Below, one piece after another: positions 41,556 to 50,674 of a stretch of DNA of 64,000 nucleotides. The stretch lies in assembly GCA_965223255.1 (NCBI GenBank), contig CBDCWA010000004.1:2964768-3028767 (forward strand), given 5' to 3'. Made by a program: the position numbers and the translations under genes. Under the pieces are notes generated by a model, which saw nothing but the letters and a program-made list of their open reading frames with translations, did not search any database and was not told the origin of the DNA. The stretch is from CBDCWA01 sp965223255. GTDB lineage: Bacteria > Pseudomonadota > Alphaproteobacteria > Rhizobiales > Hyphomicrobiaceae. Each line of letters begins with the position of its first letter. Within the stretch, counting starts at the first letter, position 1.

Positions 41556-43181
41556 ATGGGTGTTATTGTTACCGTGCACGGCACATCAGCCGGCGACGAC
41601 GCCGATGAAGGCGAAAAGTGGTGGCAGAGAAATAGTAGCTTTCAAAAACGACTGTTTTCCTGGCTCAAATTTGACGACGCTGAATTGCGCGTTGAACCGT
41701 TTCACTGGGAAGAAGGTCCCAATAGCGAAATCGCCCGTCGCCGTGCTGGTTCAAAATTGCTCAAGCAGTTGAGGCAATATGAGAAGGATGGCGACGATTA
41801 TTATCTGGTAGGACACAGCCATGGCGGCTCGGTGATCCATCATGCGCTACTAGAGGCCTCTGGCAGAGGATTAAATCTACCGCATTTGAAACAATGGACC
41901 ACAATCGGCACGCCGTTCATTTGGATGCAGCGCAAGCGTTTTGTTGTGCAGCGTCTCGGACACTTTGGCAAAATTGGTTACATGCTGATGGTTGCGACCA
42001 TCGTTTCAATGTTTATCGGCCTTCCCATGACATATTTTTATGGCAAGGAACTAACGAAGGCAGCCGGTGCTAGCATGCAAAACCCGGGCGCTCCGTCTGT
42101 TGAGACCTTAGAAAAATCGGGGTTTTTGGATGCGCAACTCGCAATGCAGATGCTCGCCATTCCTATCGGAGCCTTGTTACTCTTCTATTTGCTCAGGTGG
42201 TCACGTTGGCGGTTGCGCCGTAGGTATGCCGCGAAAACGCAATCCTTTTTCAAAAACCAATTTGTCGAGCGATGGTTTGCTCTTCATTCCCGGGACGATG
42301 AGGCCATTAACGCATTGCGTGCAGCCCGACCGTTAAAGGTTGGGATTTTTCAACGAGGTCTACTCACGGAACCGGTAAAGAATACCGTTGTGTATTCCAT
42401 AATGATCGTCTACGGAGGAATCATTGCATGGAATGTTGTCGCTTTGCTGCTCCATGGAGTAACACCGGCATACTGGGAAGAAATCAACAGATTTAACCCG
42501 GTAGTCGCTCTGGGGTTTTTCCCGACTCCGGATTTTTCCAAGGTCACCGTCAACCCCATAGATTTTCGAGCCGTATTTAGTGTGCCACCTATTCTGCTTA
42601 TTGGCTTTGTCGTTGCCGTTTTGCTTGTTTTGCCAATATTCATGGGATTGTTTTGGTTGTTGTTTTGGGTTGCGTTTTCGATCCTGCATGCCATTGCGTA
42701 CGTCATAGGTATTCCGGTCTCTTGGTTTCTCAACAACCTGACATCCAGCCGATTGCGTAACAGTGCTTTTGGTAACGATACAATTGGTGAGCATGTCATT
42801 GATGTTAGGCCGATCCCACAACAGTGCGTTAATGAGGCGCTGTCTGTTCCCGAACCCGTGGAAATAGCCCTTCGGAGCCATGCAGAGCGTCATGCAAGCC
42901 TCGCCATGGCACGAGCCCGTCAAGTGCTCGGCATGTCCTCGGAACTAACGTCTGGAGGAGATATTACTCAAACGCTTGCCGATCAGCTGACCGGCCACGA
43001 ACTCATTCATACCGCCTATTTTGAACTTGACGACTTTGCAAAGCTAATAGCCGTTGGCTTACACACAGCAGGTGCAGCGGCACTTTCCCAGCCATTCCAA
43101 GAAAATGAAGATTGTGGGACCCTGATCGATTGGGTGGGACAAAACAAGCAATGCGCCGCTCATCGTTCAGAAATGTTATGA
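41556..43181 (+). CDS. Membrane protein with an N-terminal alpha/beta-hydrolase domain
   Basis: 541 residues. Residues about 1-135 look like a lipase-type hydrolase: VIVTVHGTSAG at the start and the nucleophile elbow DYYLVGHSHGGSVIHHAL with Ser88. About four or more membrane segments follow (about 142-165, 197-217, 272-292, 345-390), then a cytosolic C-terminal domain of about 110 residues with HELIHTAYF. Composition is more AT-rich than the neighbours. The stop lies 5 bases from the 3' end of tRNA-Phe, a typical integration position, so horizontal acquisition is possible. The function is unknown. Confidence 0.72.
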   Translation: MGVIVTVHGTSAGDDADEGEKWWQRNSSFQKRLFSWLKFDDAELRVEPFHWEEGPNSEIARRRAGSKLLKQLRQYEKDGDDYYLVGHSHGGSVIHHALLEASGRGLNLPHLKQWTTIGTPFIWMQRKRFVVQRLGHFGKIGYMLMVATIVSMFIGLPMTYFYGKELTKAAGASMQNPGAPSVETLEKSGFLDAQLAMQMLAIPIGALLLFYLLRWSRWRLRRRYAAKTQSFFKNQFVERWFALHSRDDEAINALRAARPLKVGIFQRGLLTEPVKNTVVYSIMIVYGGIIAWNVVALLLHGVTPAYWEEINRFNPVVALGFFPTPDFSKVTVNPIDFRAVFSVPPILLIGFVVAVLLVLPIFMGLFWLLFWVAFSILHAIAYVIGIPVSWFLNNLTSSRLRNSAFGNDTIGEHVIDVRPIPQQCVNEALSVPEPVEIALRSHAERHASLAMARARQVLGMSSELTSGGDITQTLADQLTGHELIHTAYFELDDFAKLIAVGLHTAGAAALSQPFQENEDCGTLIDWVGQNKQCAAHRSEML

Positions 43182-43186
43182 GCCAA

Positions 43187-43262
<76 letters not shown>

Positions 43263-43355
43263 GAAGCGGGTCCATGCGCCATTCGCGTGGGTCCGAAGCT
43301 CACGGGTTATAGTGCCTGGTCGGCTCGGTGTCCAGACCCTGCTGGGGGCTGTTTT

Positions 43356-43571
43356 TTAATGGCTGCGCGAGCGGTCGTTCGACGGCGCAATCTCGTCGGG
43401 AACCGGCATACCGTCGTCGTCTTCATCGTCGTTGACGATCGGGATGTTATAGCTACCGCGCAGCCAACGCGATAAGTCCACATCGGCACAGCGGCGTGAG
43501 CAAAAAGGCTTATAAGTCTCGCACCAGGGCGCGGTGCAAATTGGGCACTTTCCAGGTGTTTTATCGGCCAA
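43356..43571 (-). CDS. yacG: DNA gyrase inhibitor YacG (zinc ribbon)
   Basis: 71 residues. The zinc ligands are CPIC near residue 9 and FCSRRC near residue 28, followed by DLSRWLRGSYNIP, the family signature. YacG binds GyrB and limits gyrase activity in E. coli. The acidic C-terminal tail is longer than the family average. It is 44 bases downstream of maf on the same strand, a common alphaproteobacterial arrangement. Confidence 0.92.
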   Translation of the reverse strand: MADKTPGKCPICTAPWCETYKPFCSRRCADVDLSRWLRGSYNIPIVNDDEDDDGMPVPDEIAPSNDRSRSH

Positions 43572-43614
43572 GATGGAGTCCTCGCGTGGCTCAGGCGGTC
43601 CGGCTCAATCGCAC

Positions 43615-44397
43615 TTAATCAAAGTTGGCATCCGCCGCTTTGACCCAATTGTAATGGACGGGATAAGATTCGCCGACCAGCATATCCACAACCTCTGCGA
43701 GCGGCAGGCCAACAACGTTGGTATAGGAGCCGGCGATTTTCTTCACGAACGTGCCGGCAAACCCCTGAATGGCATAGCCACCCGCTTTATCGCGCCATTC
43801 ACGCGACGCGATATAGGCCTCCATGTCCGATCGTGACAACCGTTTGAAGCGGACTCGGGTATCCACAATGCGGGTTCTGATGCGGTCATCAGGCGTAATG
43901 AGGCAAACACCGGTCAACACGTGATGGGCGCGTCCAGATAGAAGTTCAAGCGACGCCACAGCCTCTTCGACCAGGTTTGGCTTGACCAACAGGCGGCGAC
44001 CGACTGCGACAACTGTATCGGCGGCCAAAATAAACGCATCGGCAACATCTTTGTCATTTTCTATTTGGGCGCGGCCGGCTTCGGCTTTGAGCCGCGCCAG
44101 GCGCGAGACGTAGGTGCGCGGCATCTCACCCTTTCTGGGCGTTTCATCGATGCTGGTGGGGCGCAAGGCATCGGGCTCGATACCGGCTTGGGCCAGGAGC
44201 ATCAGCCGGCGTGGTGAGGCGCTGGCCAGCACAAGATGCGGCTTGGTTTGGAGATCCCGGCGTTTGGGACGCGTTTTGGCCAGCGATCGGCGTAAAGAAA
44301 TCCGACGGCCCCCAACTTCGTCTGTTGGCGCCTTTGTCGGGTCATTGGCCAGGAGCGATCTAACGTTCAGAATCGAAAGAGAGGTGCGCTGCATCAA
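43615..44397 (-). CDS. maf: Maf-like nucleoside triphosphate pyrophosphatase
   Basis: Up to 260 residues. The Maf domain begins at PHLVLASASPRRLMLLAQAG; the catalytic block LAADTVVAVGRRLLVKP and DKAGGYAIQGFAGTFVKKIAGSYTNVVGLPL are intact. Maf proteins hydrolyse non-canonical or modified NTPs (dTTP, UTP or m7GTP by subtype) to the monophosphate. The first 50 codons are basic and unlike the family, so the real start is probably downstream of ATG 44397, possibly at a non-ATG codon. Expected infA is not next to it here. Confidence 0.85.
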   Translation of the reverse strand: MMQRTSLSILNVRSLLANDPTKAPTDEVGGRRISLRRSLAKTRPKRRDLQTKPHLVLASASPRRLMLLAQAGIEPDALRPTSIDETPRKGEMPRTYVSRLARLKAEAGRAQIENDKDVADAFILAADTVVAVGRRLLVKPNLVEEAVASLELLSGRAHHVLTGVCLITPDDRIRTRIVDTRVRFKRLSRSDMEAYIASREWRDKAGGYAIQGFAGTFVKKIAGSYTNVVGLPLAEVVDMLVGESYPVHYNWVKAADANFD

Positions 44398-44745
44398 TGG
44401 TCGGAGCCTCAGTTGTTGTTGGCAGGGCTAGATCGACGGGCGGACAATGGTCCGGTTGGCCTCTAATGGCAAGCCCAAACCCGAATTGGCTTTGCCGCCT
44501 ATTTGTCGAGAAAATGGCGCCGAATGGGGGATTGGCGCACTGATGCGCCCGGATGGGCCCAAATCTCCTCGACCTGGCATGGCGGCACGTGTTCGGTTAA
44601 TGTCGGCAGCCACCGTTGGGCTGCTGTAATTTGGGAATTTCTCCGAAGTTGGGCGCGTTTGCCCATTCACATCGTGGCTCAATGGGGGGTAAAATTGTCA
44701 TTATTTCGAAAGACGAACATCTAATCGTTCTGGGCGGTGATGATT
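44398..44745. other. Intergenic region between maf and the Crp gene
   Basis: About 350 bases between divergent genes. Short frames on both strands resemble nothing. No Crp- or Fnr-type palindrome was seen by eye. Promoters for maf/yacG and for the Crp gene are presumably here. Confidence 0.35.
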
Positions 44746-45450
44746 ATGACGAGTGCACGCGATGTTGCCGGCCTGCTGGCGAAATCCAAGTTGTTTGGCG
44801 ATCTGTCGGATGAAGTCCGCGAGGCAATTGCGGGCGACATGCGACCGGTCTCGTTTGGCGCCGGTGAGGCGATTTTTTCGCGCGGCGACGTTGGCAAAGA
44901 TATTTACCTGGTTCTGCAGGGTCGGGTCAGACTGTCGGTATTGTCGCTCGAGGGGCGCGAACTTTCATTTTCACATGCTGCGGATGGTGATGTGTTTGGT
45001 GAGATTGCGGCACTGGACGGGGATGTTCGCACCGCCGATGCCACAGCCGTCACAAAGGTCACGGGTATGTCATTGTCGCGTGCGGCATTCGACCGCCATT
45101 TCGAAAATGCGCCGGAGCTGGCGCGCGCGGCAATCAAGTTTCTGTGCCAGCGTATACGTGATACCGATATGCAGCTGGAGGGTGTGGCGCTGCATCGTAT
45201 CGAAGTTCGCCTTGCACGTTATATTACGAGCCGGCTCGATCAGGCGGAGCGCTCCGAAGATATTTCCGAAGATGCCCCAACAATCGATCTCGGTATGTCG
45301 CAAGGTGAGTTATCCTTGCTGCTTGGCGCAAGTCGCCCCAAAGTCAATGCCGCTTTGATGCTGCTGGAGGAAAGCGGTGCAATTACTCGTAAGGGCAATA
45401 AAATTACATGCAATCGAGACATTCTTGAAGATATCGGCGAGGTGGAGTGA
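44746..45450 (+). CDS. Crp/Fnr-family transcriptional regulator
   Basis: 234 residues from ATG 44746 (GGGCGG upstream); ATG 44740 and GTG 44737 are alternatives. A cyclic-nucleotide-binding domain comes first (SKLFGDLSDEVREAI, FSRGDVGKDIYLVLQGRVRL, GEIAALDGDVRTADATAV), then a helix-turn-helix with SQGELSLLLGASRPKVNAAL. The binding pocket FGEIAALDGDVRTA has the Glu and Arg used by cAMP-binding members. The cyclase gene 63 bases downstream fits a cAMP-responsive regulator. Target genes are unknown. Confidence 0.87.
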   Translation: MTSARDVAGLLAKSKLFGDLSDEVREAIAGDMRPVSFGAGEAIFSRGDVGKDIYLVLQGRVRLSVLSLEGRELSFSHAADGDVFGEIAALDGDVRTADATAVTKVTGMSLSRAAFDRHFENAPELARAAIKFLCQRIRDTDMQLEGVALHRIEVRLARYITSRLDQAERSEDISEDAPTIDLGMSQGELSLLLGASRPKVNAALMLLEESGAITRKGNKITCNRDILEDIGEVE

Positions 45451-45513
45451 TCATCCGCGGCGTTGATGTCGTCGACGTCCTTCTGATTGCAATCTTCACA
45501 TTGGAGGGCTCAG

Positions 45514-46836
45514 GTGATTGGGTCGATAATCGATCGGTGGCTAAAGCCGCTTCTTGTATCGTTATCGCGCTCGCAGCCTGTAGCCGGCCTAGCGTACTGG
45601 TTCGACCGATTCGTGACGTTTGGGACGGACGGCTATGCTCCCGACATTCAGCTTCGCCTTAAGATACTGAATTTTATTTGTTATTTGATTGCCGTTACGA
45701 CTTCGATCTATGCGGTACAGCAGTCTTTTCTCGACTATGAAACATATCGGCCGGTTATTCTTATCAATGCCGTACTGATTGTGGTGGCGCTCTCTATACC
45801 GTTGTTGCATCGCTTCAATGAAATTGCCGGCGGCGTGACGTTGCTGGTTGCTGAGTGCGCTGCCCTCATTGCTTTTACAGCCTACCTCGGCTCGTCGGCA
45901 GGCATCCATATCCAATACTTTGCGATGGCCGCCGCGCCGTTTGTGGTCCTTGGCTTGGAACGCATATGGTTGATTGTAACGGCGATCGCAGCGGCGTTGA
46001 CGTTGCATTTGATAGCTTGGTTCAATTTCCCGCCGGAGCAAGCGCTAATAGCCGCCGACAAACAAGTACTGGACAGTCTCTATATACAAGCCGCTGTCAC
46101 CACCATGGGCATTCTTGGGGCAACGGTCTGGTATGCGTTTCGCCTCGTCGAAAGGGCGCGCGCTGAGACGGATGCACTGTTGCATAATATTTTGCCCGAT
46201 AGCATCGTCGCACGATTAAAGGCACGGCCGGGCAACGTGATTGCTGATCAGCTCGACAATGCGGCCGTGTTGTTTGCAGATGTTTCAGGGTTTGTAGCGC
46301 TGGCGCGGTCTCTAGGGCCGGTTGGCGTTGTGTCGCTGCTCAACAAGCTCGTCTCGACATTGGACGGTCTGGCAGAGCGGCATGGCGTGGAGAAAATAAA
46401 GACCATTGGTGATGCCTACATGGCGGCGTCCGGTGTTCCAGTAGCGGTAGACGACTATTGCTGTCGCTTGGCGCGCATGGCGATCGACATTCAAAAGACG
46501 GTGTTTGACCTGCGTCAGGAGACGGGCCTCGATCTTCGCGTGCGCGTTGGAATGGCCAGCGGGCCGATGATGGCAGGTGTCATTGGCACGCAAAAATTCA
46601 GTTATGATGTTTGGGGAGATACCGTTAACCTGGCAGCGCGCCTGGAAGGTGCTGGCGAAGTGGACCGGATACATGTGTGCCAGGCAAGTTATCAACTGCT
46701 TCGTGATGAGTTTGAATTGGTGTCGGTCGGCGAAGTGGACATCAAGGGCGTTGGAGCAGTGCGGACGTGGTATTTGATAGGAGCAAAAGACGATGGGTCG
46801 TATTCGACAACTGCCGGAAAACCCAACTCTTGGTGA
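45514..46836 (+). CDS. Membrane-bound class III adenylate/guanylate cyclase
   Basis: 440 residues from GTG 45514 (GGAGGG upstream; TTG 45487 is less likely). Five or six membrane segments occupy about 50-210. The C-terminal catalytic domain has the two metal aspartates in LFADVSGFVAL and KTIGDAYMAASG, and SYDVWGDTVNLAARLE with the transition-state Asn and Arg. Lys in KIKTIGD and Asp in YDVWGD suggest adenine specificity, hence cAMP. It follows a Crp-type gene directly, making a likely signal-receptor pair. The input stimulus sensed by the membrane part is unknown. Confidence 0.9.
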   Translation: MIGSIIDRWLKPLLVSLSRSQPVAGLAYWFDRFVTFGTDGYAPDIQLRLKILNFICYLIAVTTSIYAVQQSFLDYETYRPVILINAVLIVVALSIPLLHRFNEIAGGVTLLVAECAALIAFTAYLGSSAGIHIQYFAMAAAPFVVLGLERIWLIVTAIAAALTLHLIAWFNFPPEQALIAADKQVLDSLYIQAAVTTMGILGATVWYAFRLVERARAETDALLHNILPDSIVARLKARPGNVIADQLDNAAVLFADVSGFVALARSLGPVGVVSLLNKLVSTLDGLAERHGVEKIKTIGDAYMAASGVPVAVDDYCCRLARMAIDIQKTVFDLRQETGLDLRVRVGMASGPMMAGVIGTQKFSYDVWGDTVNLAARLEGAGEVDRIHVCQASYQLLRDEFELVSVGEVDIKGVGAVRTWYLIGAKDDGSYSTTAGKPNSW

Positions 46837-47326
46837 TTTGCGCACGGCATATGCGGGTTTGTTCGATTTGCTGCGCCCCTATGGCCACGCCTTGATGCGT
46901 GGGCCGGGACCGCTGACGCCGGGCCAGCGCGAATTGATCGCAGCCTATACATCGGCCCTGAATTCCTGCCGCTTCTGCCATGGTGTTCACGCTGAAGTGG
47001 CAAAGGGCTTCGGGATCGATCCGGACATATTCGAGGGCATGATGGCAGATCCGAACGGGGCCTCGGTCGATGACAAGATGAAACCCCTGCTTGCCTACGT
47101 AGGCAAGCTCACTCAGGCACCGAGCCGTCTAACCGACGCCGATGCCGATGCGGTCTATGCCGTTGGTTGGGACGATGATGCGCTGGTTTACACAATTGCG
47201 GTTTGCGCCTATTTCAACAATATGAACCGGTTGGTCGAAGGTGCGGGCATTGTCGGCAATAAGGAAACCTATGAATCGCAGGCAAGCGTGCTGATCGAGC
47301 AGGGTTATCAGCGCAAAAGCAACTGA
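46793..47326 (+). CDS. Carboxymuconolactone decarboxylase/AhpD-like peroxidase-related protein
   Basis: 177 residues. The redox motif SCRFCHGVH gives C59, C62, H63 and H66, the AhpD-like active site; LVYTIAVCAYFNNMNRLVEG is characteristic of the uncharacterised peroxidase-related subgroup. Such enzymes reduce peroxides or act in antioxidant defence. The start lies 44 bases inside the cyclase gene in another frame, so translation is probably coupled. The CoxL-like gene follows after 84 bases. Confidence 0.85.
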   Translation: MGRIRQLPENPTLGDLRTAYAGLFDLLRPYGHALMRGPGPLTPGQRELIAAYTSALNSCRFCHGVHAEVAKGFGIDPDIFEGMMADPNGASVDDKMKPLLAYVGKLTQAPSRLTDADADAVYAVGWDDDALVYTIAVCAYFNNMNRLVEGAGIVGNKETYESQASVLIEQGYQRKSN

Positions 47327-47410
47327 CAGTTGTTACTTGGTGTAGTTGAATCCGGCCCGCGCTGCGGTGTCGCTTGAATTGTTATGCGCACTTGGGGAGA
47401 TGAGAAAAAG

Positions 47411-49735
47411 ATGCCTCGATATTCGATTAGTCAGCCGGTACTGCAAGTGGAAGCGCCTCGGTTGCTCACCGGGCAAGGCCGCTACACGGACGATGTGCAA
47501 CTCATCAATCAATGCCATGTCGTGTTCCTTAGGTCGCCCTATGCACATGCCGATATCAGCCATATCGATACGCGACAGGCCAAACAGATGCCCGGTGTGA
47601 TAGCGGTGTTGACGGGTGAGGACGTTCGTGGTGATGGGCTCGGTAATGTGCCGGGCAATACACCACCGAAGCGCAGGGATGGGTCACCCGGCTTCCGGCC
47701 GCCCCGCCCGGCCATTACAGCGGATCGCGTGCGTCATGTCGGCCAAATCGTCGCTGCCGTGGTGGCTGAAAGTATCAACGATGCCAAGGATGCTGCCGAG
47801 GCCATCGAGATTGAGTTCGCCCCCTTGCCGGTACAGACGGACGGCGCGGTTGCCAATGCGCCGGACCAAGCCCGGGTCTGGGAGGACTGCAACCTTAATG
47901 AAGCTTTCACGGCTCAAAAGGGAGACTCCGAGGCGGCAAACAAAGCGATTGCCGCCGCACCGCATGTCATACGGGAGAGATTTCGCATTACGCGCGTGAC
48001 AGCCAACACAATGGAACCGAGGGCCGTGGTTGCACAATATGACCCTGGCCTTGATCATTTCACAGTGTGGGCATGCCAGCAGCGCCCATTCGTGTGGCGA
48101 ACAATGATGACCGGCGGGATGTTCAATATCCCCGAGACCAATATGACCGTCATCGCCGGCGATGTCGGGGGCTCGTTCGGCATGAAGGGTGGTCTCTACC
48201 CGGAAGTGCCGATCGTCGCCTGGGCTGCGAAGAAAGTCGGCCGACCGGTGAAATGGGTATGCGAACGAACAGAAGGCCATGTCGCGGACGATCAGGCGCG
48301 TGATGTCTGGTGCGATGCCGTGCTGGCGTTCGATAATGATGGAAAGTTTTTGGCAACGCACGTTGAAGCGAACGCCAATATCGGCGCATTTCTGTCGATG
48401 ACGGGATTTGGAACGCCCAATGGTATGTCGTCAGCTTTCGCTTCAACATACGCTATTCCAGCAATGTATGGGATCTCGAATGCGGTGCTGACGAATACCG
48501 TACCTATGGCAAACTATCGAGCACCGTCTGGAACGCCAGGCGTTTACGTGCTCGAACGAATGATCGACATGGCGGCGCAAAAGCTTGGTCTCGATCCCAC
48601 CGAAATACGGCGGCGGAATTACATCGCCCCAAGCCAGATGCCGTACCGGCATGGTGTGGGGACTTATATCGACTGTGGCGAGTTCGAAGCCGTTATGGAC
48701 AAGTGCTTGTCGGCGGGTGACTACGAGGGTGCGCTAGCGCGTCGATCGGCGGCGCGCGATGAGGGGCGGCTATATGGGATCGGAATGTCATCGAGTATTG
48801 ATCCATCCGGTAGCCCGGCGCCTGAAACGGCTGAATTGCGGTTCGATCCCGGAGGAACGGTTACGGTGCTTGCAGCCTCGACGGCAGGCGGACAAAGCCA
48901 TGCAACGATCTATACGCAAATCGTCTCCGATACACTTGGGATTGATGCTGAAAAAATTCGCGTTGTGGAAGGCGATACATCGCGCCTGGCCTGGGGCTCA
49001 GGAACAGGCGCGGCGCGAACGGCAACTCTTTGTGGTTCTGTGGTGCTGCTTGCAGCGCAAAAAACGCGAGAGAAGGCCCGCAAGATTGCGGCCCACATGT
49101 TGGAGGCCAGTATTGATGACGTGTCTTTCGAGGACGGCACATTCTATGTCACCGGGACCAATCAATCAGTAAGTTTCGATGATGTGGCGCGCACGGCATT
49201 CAATCCTAAGGCGGTGCCGGATGGCATGGAGTTTGGTTTGTTTGAGACGGCGAGCTGGACATCCGAACGCGCAAACATTCCAAACGCATTTCATCTTTGT
49301 GAAGTCGAAATCGATCCAGATACCGGTGAAATTGAGATCAGGCGTTATACGGAGGCACATGATGTCGGGATTGAACTCAATCCGATCCTCGTCAAAGGCC
49401 AAGTATTGGGCGCAGTTGCACAAGGCGTCGGCCAGGCTCTTAAGGAACAGATCATTTTTGATGACGACGGCCAAAATCTAACGGGCTCGTTTATGGATTA
49501 CCCCATGCCGCGCGCCAGCGATTTCTGCCGCATCGATACAGCCAGTCATCCGGTGGTGACGGATCAGAACCCGCTGGGCGTAAAAGGGGCAGGCGAAGGT
49601 GGCACAGTCGGATCGCTCGCTGCATTGATGAATGCCATCAATGATGCCTTGGCGCCGCTTGGTGTGCATAACATAGAAATGCCATGCACACCGAACCGTG
49701 TATGGAAGGCCATCACAAACGCAACGCAAAAATAG
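47411..49735 (+). CDS. Molybdopterin-binding large subunit of a CO-dehydrogenase-type hydroxylase, orphan copy 2
   Basis: 774 residues from ATG 47411; an in-frame ATG at 47384 would add nine residues. Domain markers: PRLLTGQGRYTDDVQL, GDVGGSFGMKGG, NYRAPSGTPGVYVLE and the active-site Glu in GVKGAGEGG. It differs from the large subunits at 13586 and 52904, and no 2Fe-2S or FAD subunit is nearby. A hydroxylation of an organic or aromatic substrate is expected. GGSFGM instead of GGGFG and APSG instead of GPGR may mark a distinct subgroup. Confidence 0.88.
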   Translation: MPRYSISQPVLQVEAPRLLTGQGRYTDDVQLINQCHVVFLRSPYAHADISHIDTRQAKQMPGVIAVLTGEDVRGDGLGNVPGNTPPKRRDGSPGFRPPRPAITADRVRHVGQIVAAVVAESINDAKDAAEAIEIEFAPLPVQTDGAVANAPDQARVWEDCNLNEAFTAQKGDSEAANKAIAAAPHVIRERFRITRVTANTMEPRAVVAQYDPGLDHFTVWACQQRPFVWRTMMTGGMFNIPETNMTVIAGDVGGSFGMKGGLYPEVPIVAWAAKKVGRPVKWVCERTEGHVADDQARDVWCDAVLAFDNDGKFLATHVEANANIGAFLSMTGFGTPNGMSSAFASTYAIPAMYGISNAVLTNTVPMANYRAPSGTPGVYVLERMIDMAAQKLGLDPTEIRRRNYIAPSQMPYRHGVGTYIDCGEFEAVMDKCLSAGDYEGALARRSAARDEGRLYGIGMSSSIDPSGSPAPETAELRFDPGGTVTVLAASTAGGQSHATIYTQIVSDTLGIDAEKIRVVEGDTSRLAWGSGTGAARTATLCGSVVLLAAQKTREKARKIAAHMLEASIDDVSFEDGTFYVTGTNQSVSFDDVARTAFNPKAVPDGMEFGLFETASWTSERANIPNAFHLCEVEIDPDTGEIEIRRYTEAHDVGIELNPILVKGQVLGAVAQGVGQALKEQIIFDDDGQNLTGSFMDYPMPRASDFCRIDTASHPVVTDQNPLGVKGAGEGGTVGSLAALMNAINDALAPLGVHNIEMPCTPNRVWKAITNATQK

Positions 49736-49748
49736 TCGTGCAGGGCTG

Positions 49749-49937
49749 TCAAGTAAGATGATGCTCAAGCGCCCTGAGCCCCAGCCGTGTCGGATGGAAA
49801 GTATTGCTTCGGCGGTAGGTTAAGCCTTGCAGTTCCAGCTTTTCACATACCGATTCGACCAGTGGCGGTGGCGCGAACAGCGGACGTTGCGCCATCAACG
49901 ATAATACGCTTACATCGTCCTTGCTGAGCTTTGGCAT
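49749..49937 (-). CDS. Small hypothetical protein
   Basis: 62 residues. ATTGGGAGATTTGCC precedes the ATG, a good ribosome site. The sequence (MPKLSKDDVSVLSLMAQRPL, then LVESVCEKLELQGLTYRR) resembles a short helical, possibly winged-helix-type, protein, but no family is recognised. It ends 14 bases from the stop of the convergent CoxL-like gene. Confidence 0.5.
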   Translation of the reverse strand: MPKLSKDDVSVLSLMAQRPLFAPPPLVESVCEKLELQGLTYRRSNTFHPTRLGLRALEHHLT

Positions 49938-50130
49938 GGCAAATCTCCCAATCGATGAGCGATGGGGCGAGGATTACGCGGAAGTGAGTCGAGTCCAACA
50001 GACTTATGGCTTTATCCCCGCTGAATTGTCATTTCTGGCATAATCAGACCTAAGTGGTGTTACTGGACATATATAGCCCTAGCCGGCACAGTGCGTATTG
50101 ATCAGGAACAAAAAGCGATTGGAGCTTGCA

Positions 50131-50637
50131 ATGCATGCGGTGGTAGAGCGTTTCGGTCAGGCATGTCACGCCATTCTTAAGGAGGATTCGGGTGCCGCAG
50201 GACTCGAGCGCATACGCGCCTTGCTGGAACGCGAACTCCTTTCAAATCAGGAAATCATCGACACTTATCTCGCGCCGGATAATACGCCGCTGCGTCGCGT
50301 GTTGTACGAAGATCCGGAATTTGGGTTTTGTGTTGTCGCGCACAACTATCCAGGTCCGCGACAAGGACGCGCCCATGATCACGGGCCGGCGTGGGCGATT
50401 TACGGTCAGGTGATTGGTTCGATTACCATGACGGAATTCGAGATCCTTGAACCGCCGAAAGCAGGCGCCCCTGGCCGTGTCAAGGCGGTCAAAGATTATC
50501 AGCTCATGCCAGGTCACGCGGTGGTTTACGCTCAAGGCGTCGTCCACGCGCCCTTGTTTCCAAGTGATGTGCGGGTAATACGTATCGAGGGGAAAAACCT
50601 TGAGGGTGTCCCGCGCGACACGTTTGAGGCGGTTTAG
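50131..50637 (+). CDS. Cupin-fold protein, cysteine-dioxygenase-like
   Basis: 168 residues from ATG 50131 (GGAGCTTGC upstream; TTG 50098 is an alternative). The first cupin motif is GRAHDHGPAWAIYGQVIGSI with H82 and H84, and the second is YAQGVVHAP with a His near 147. This three-His pattern is that of cysteine dioxygenase-type enzymes, which oxidise thiols with Fe(II) and O2. It lacks the Tyr-Cys crosslink pair as far as can be judged. It is followed by a TPR-rich protein gene 37 bases downstream. Confidence 0.75.
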   Translation: MHAVVERFGQACHAILKEDSGAAGLERIRALLERELLSNQEIIDTYLAPDNTPLRRVLYEDPEFGFCVVAHNYPGPRQGRAHDHGPAWAIYGQVIGSITMTEFEILEPPKAGAPGRVKAVKDYQLMPGHAVVYAQGVVHAPLFPSDVRVIRIEGKNLEGVPRDTFEAV

Positions 50638-50674
50638 ACGAGTCCGGTGGCAAAGCTAAAGTGTAGGAGTTGCA

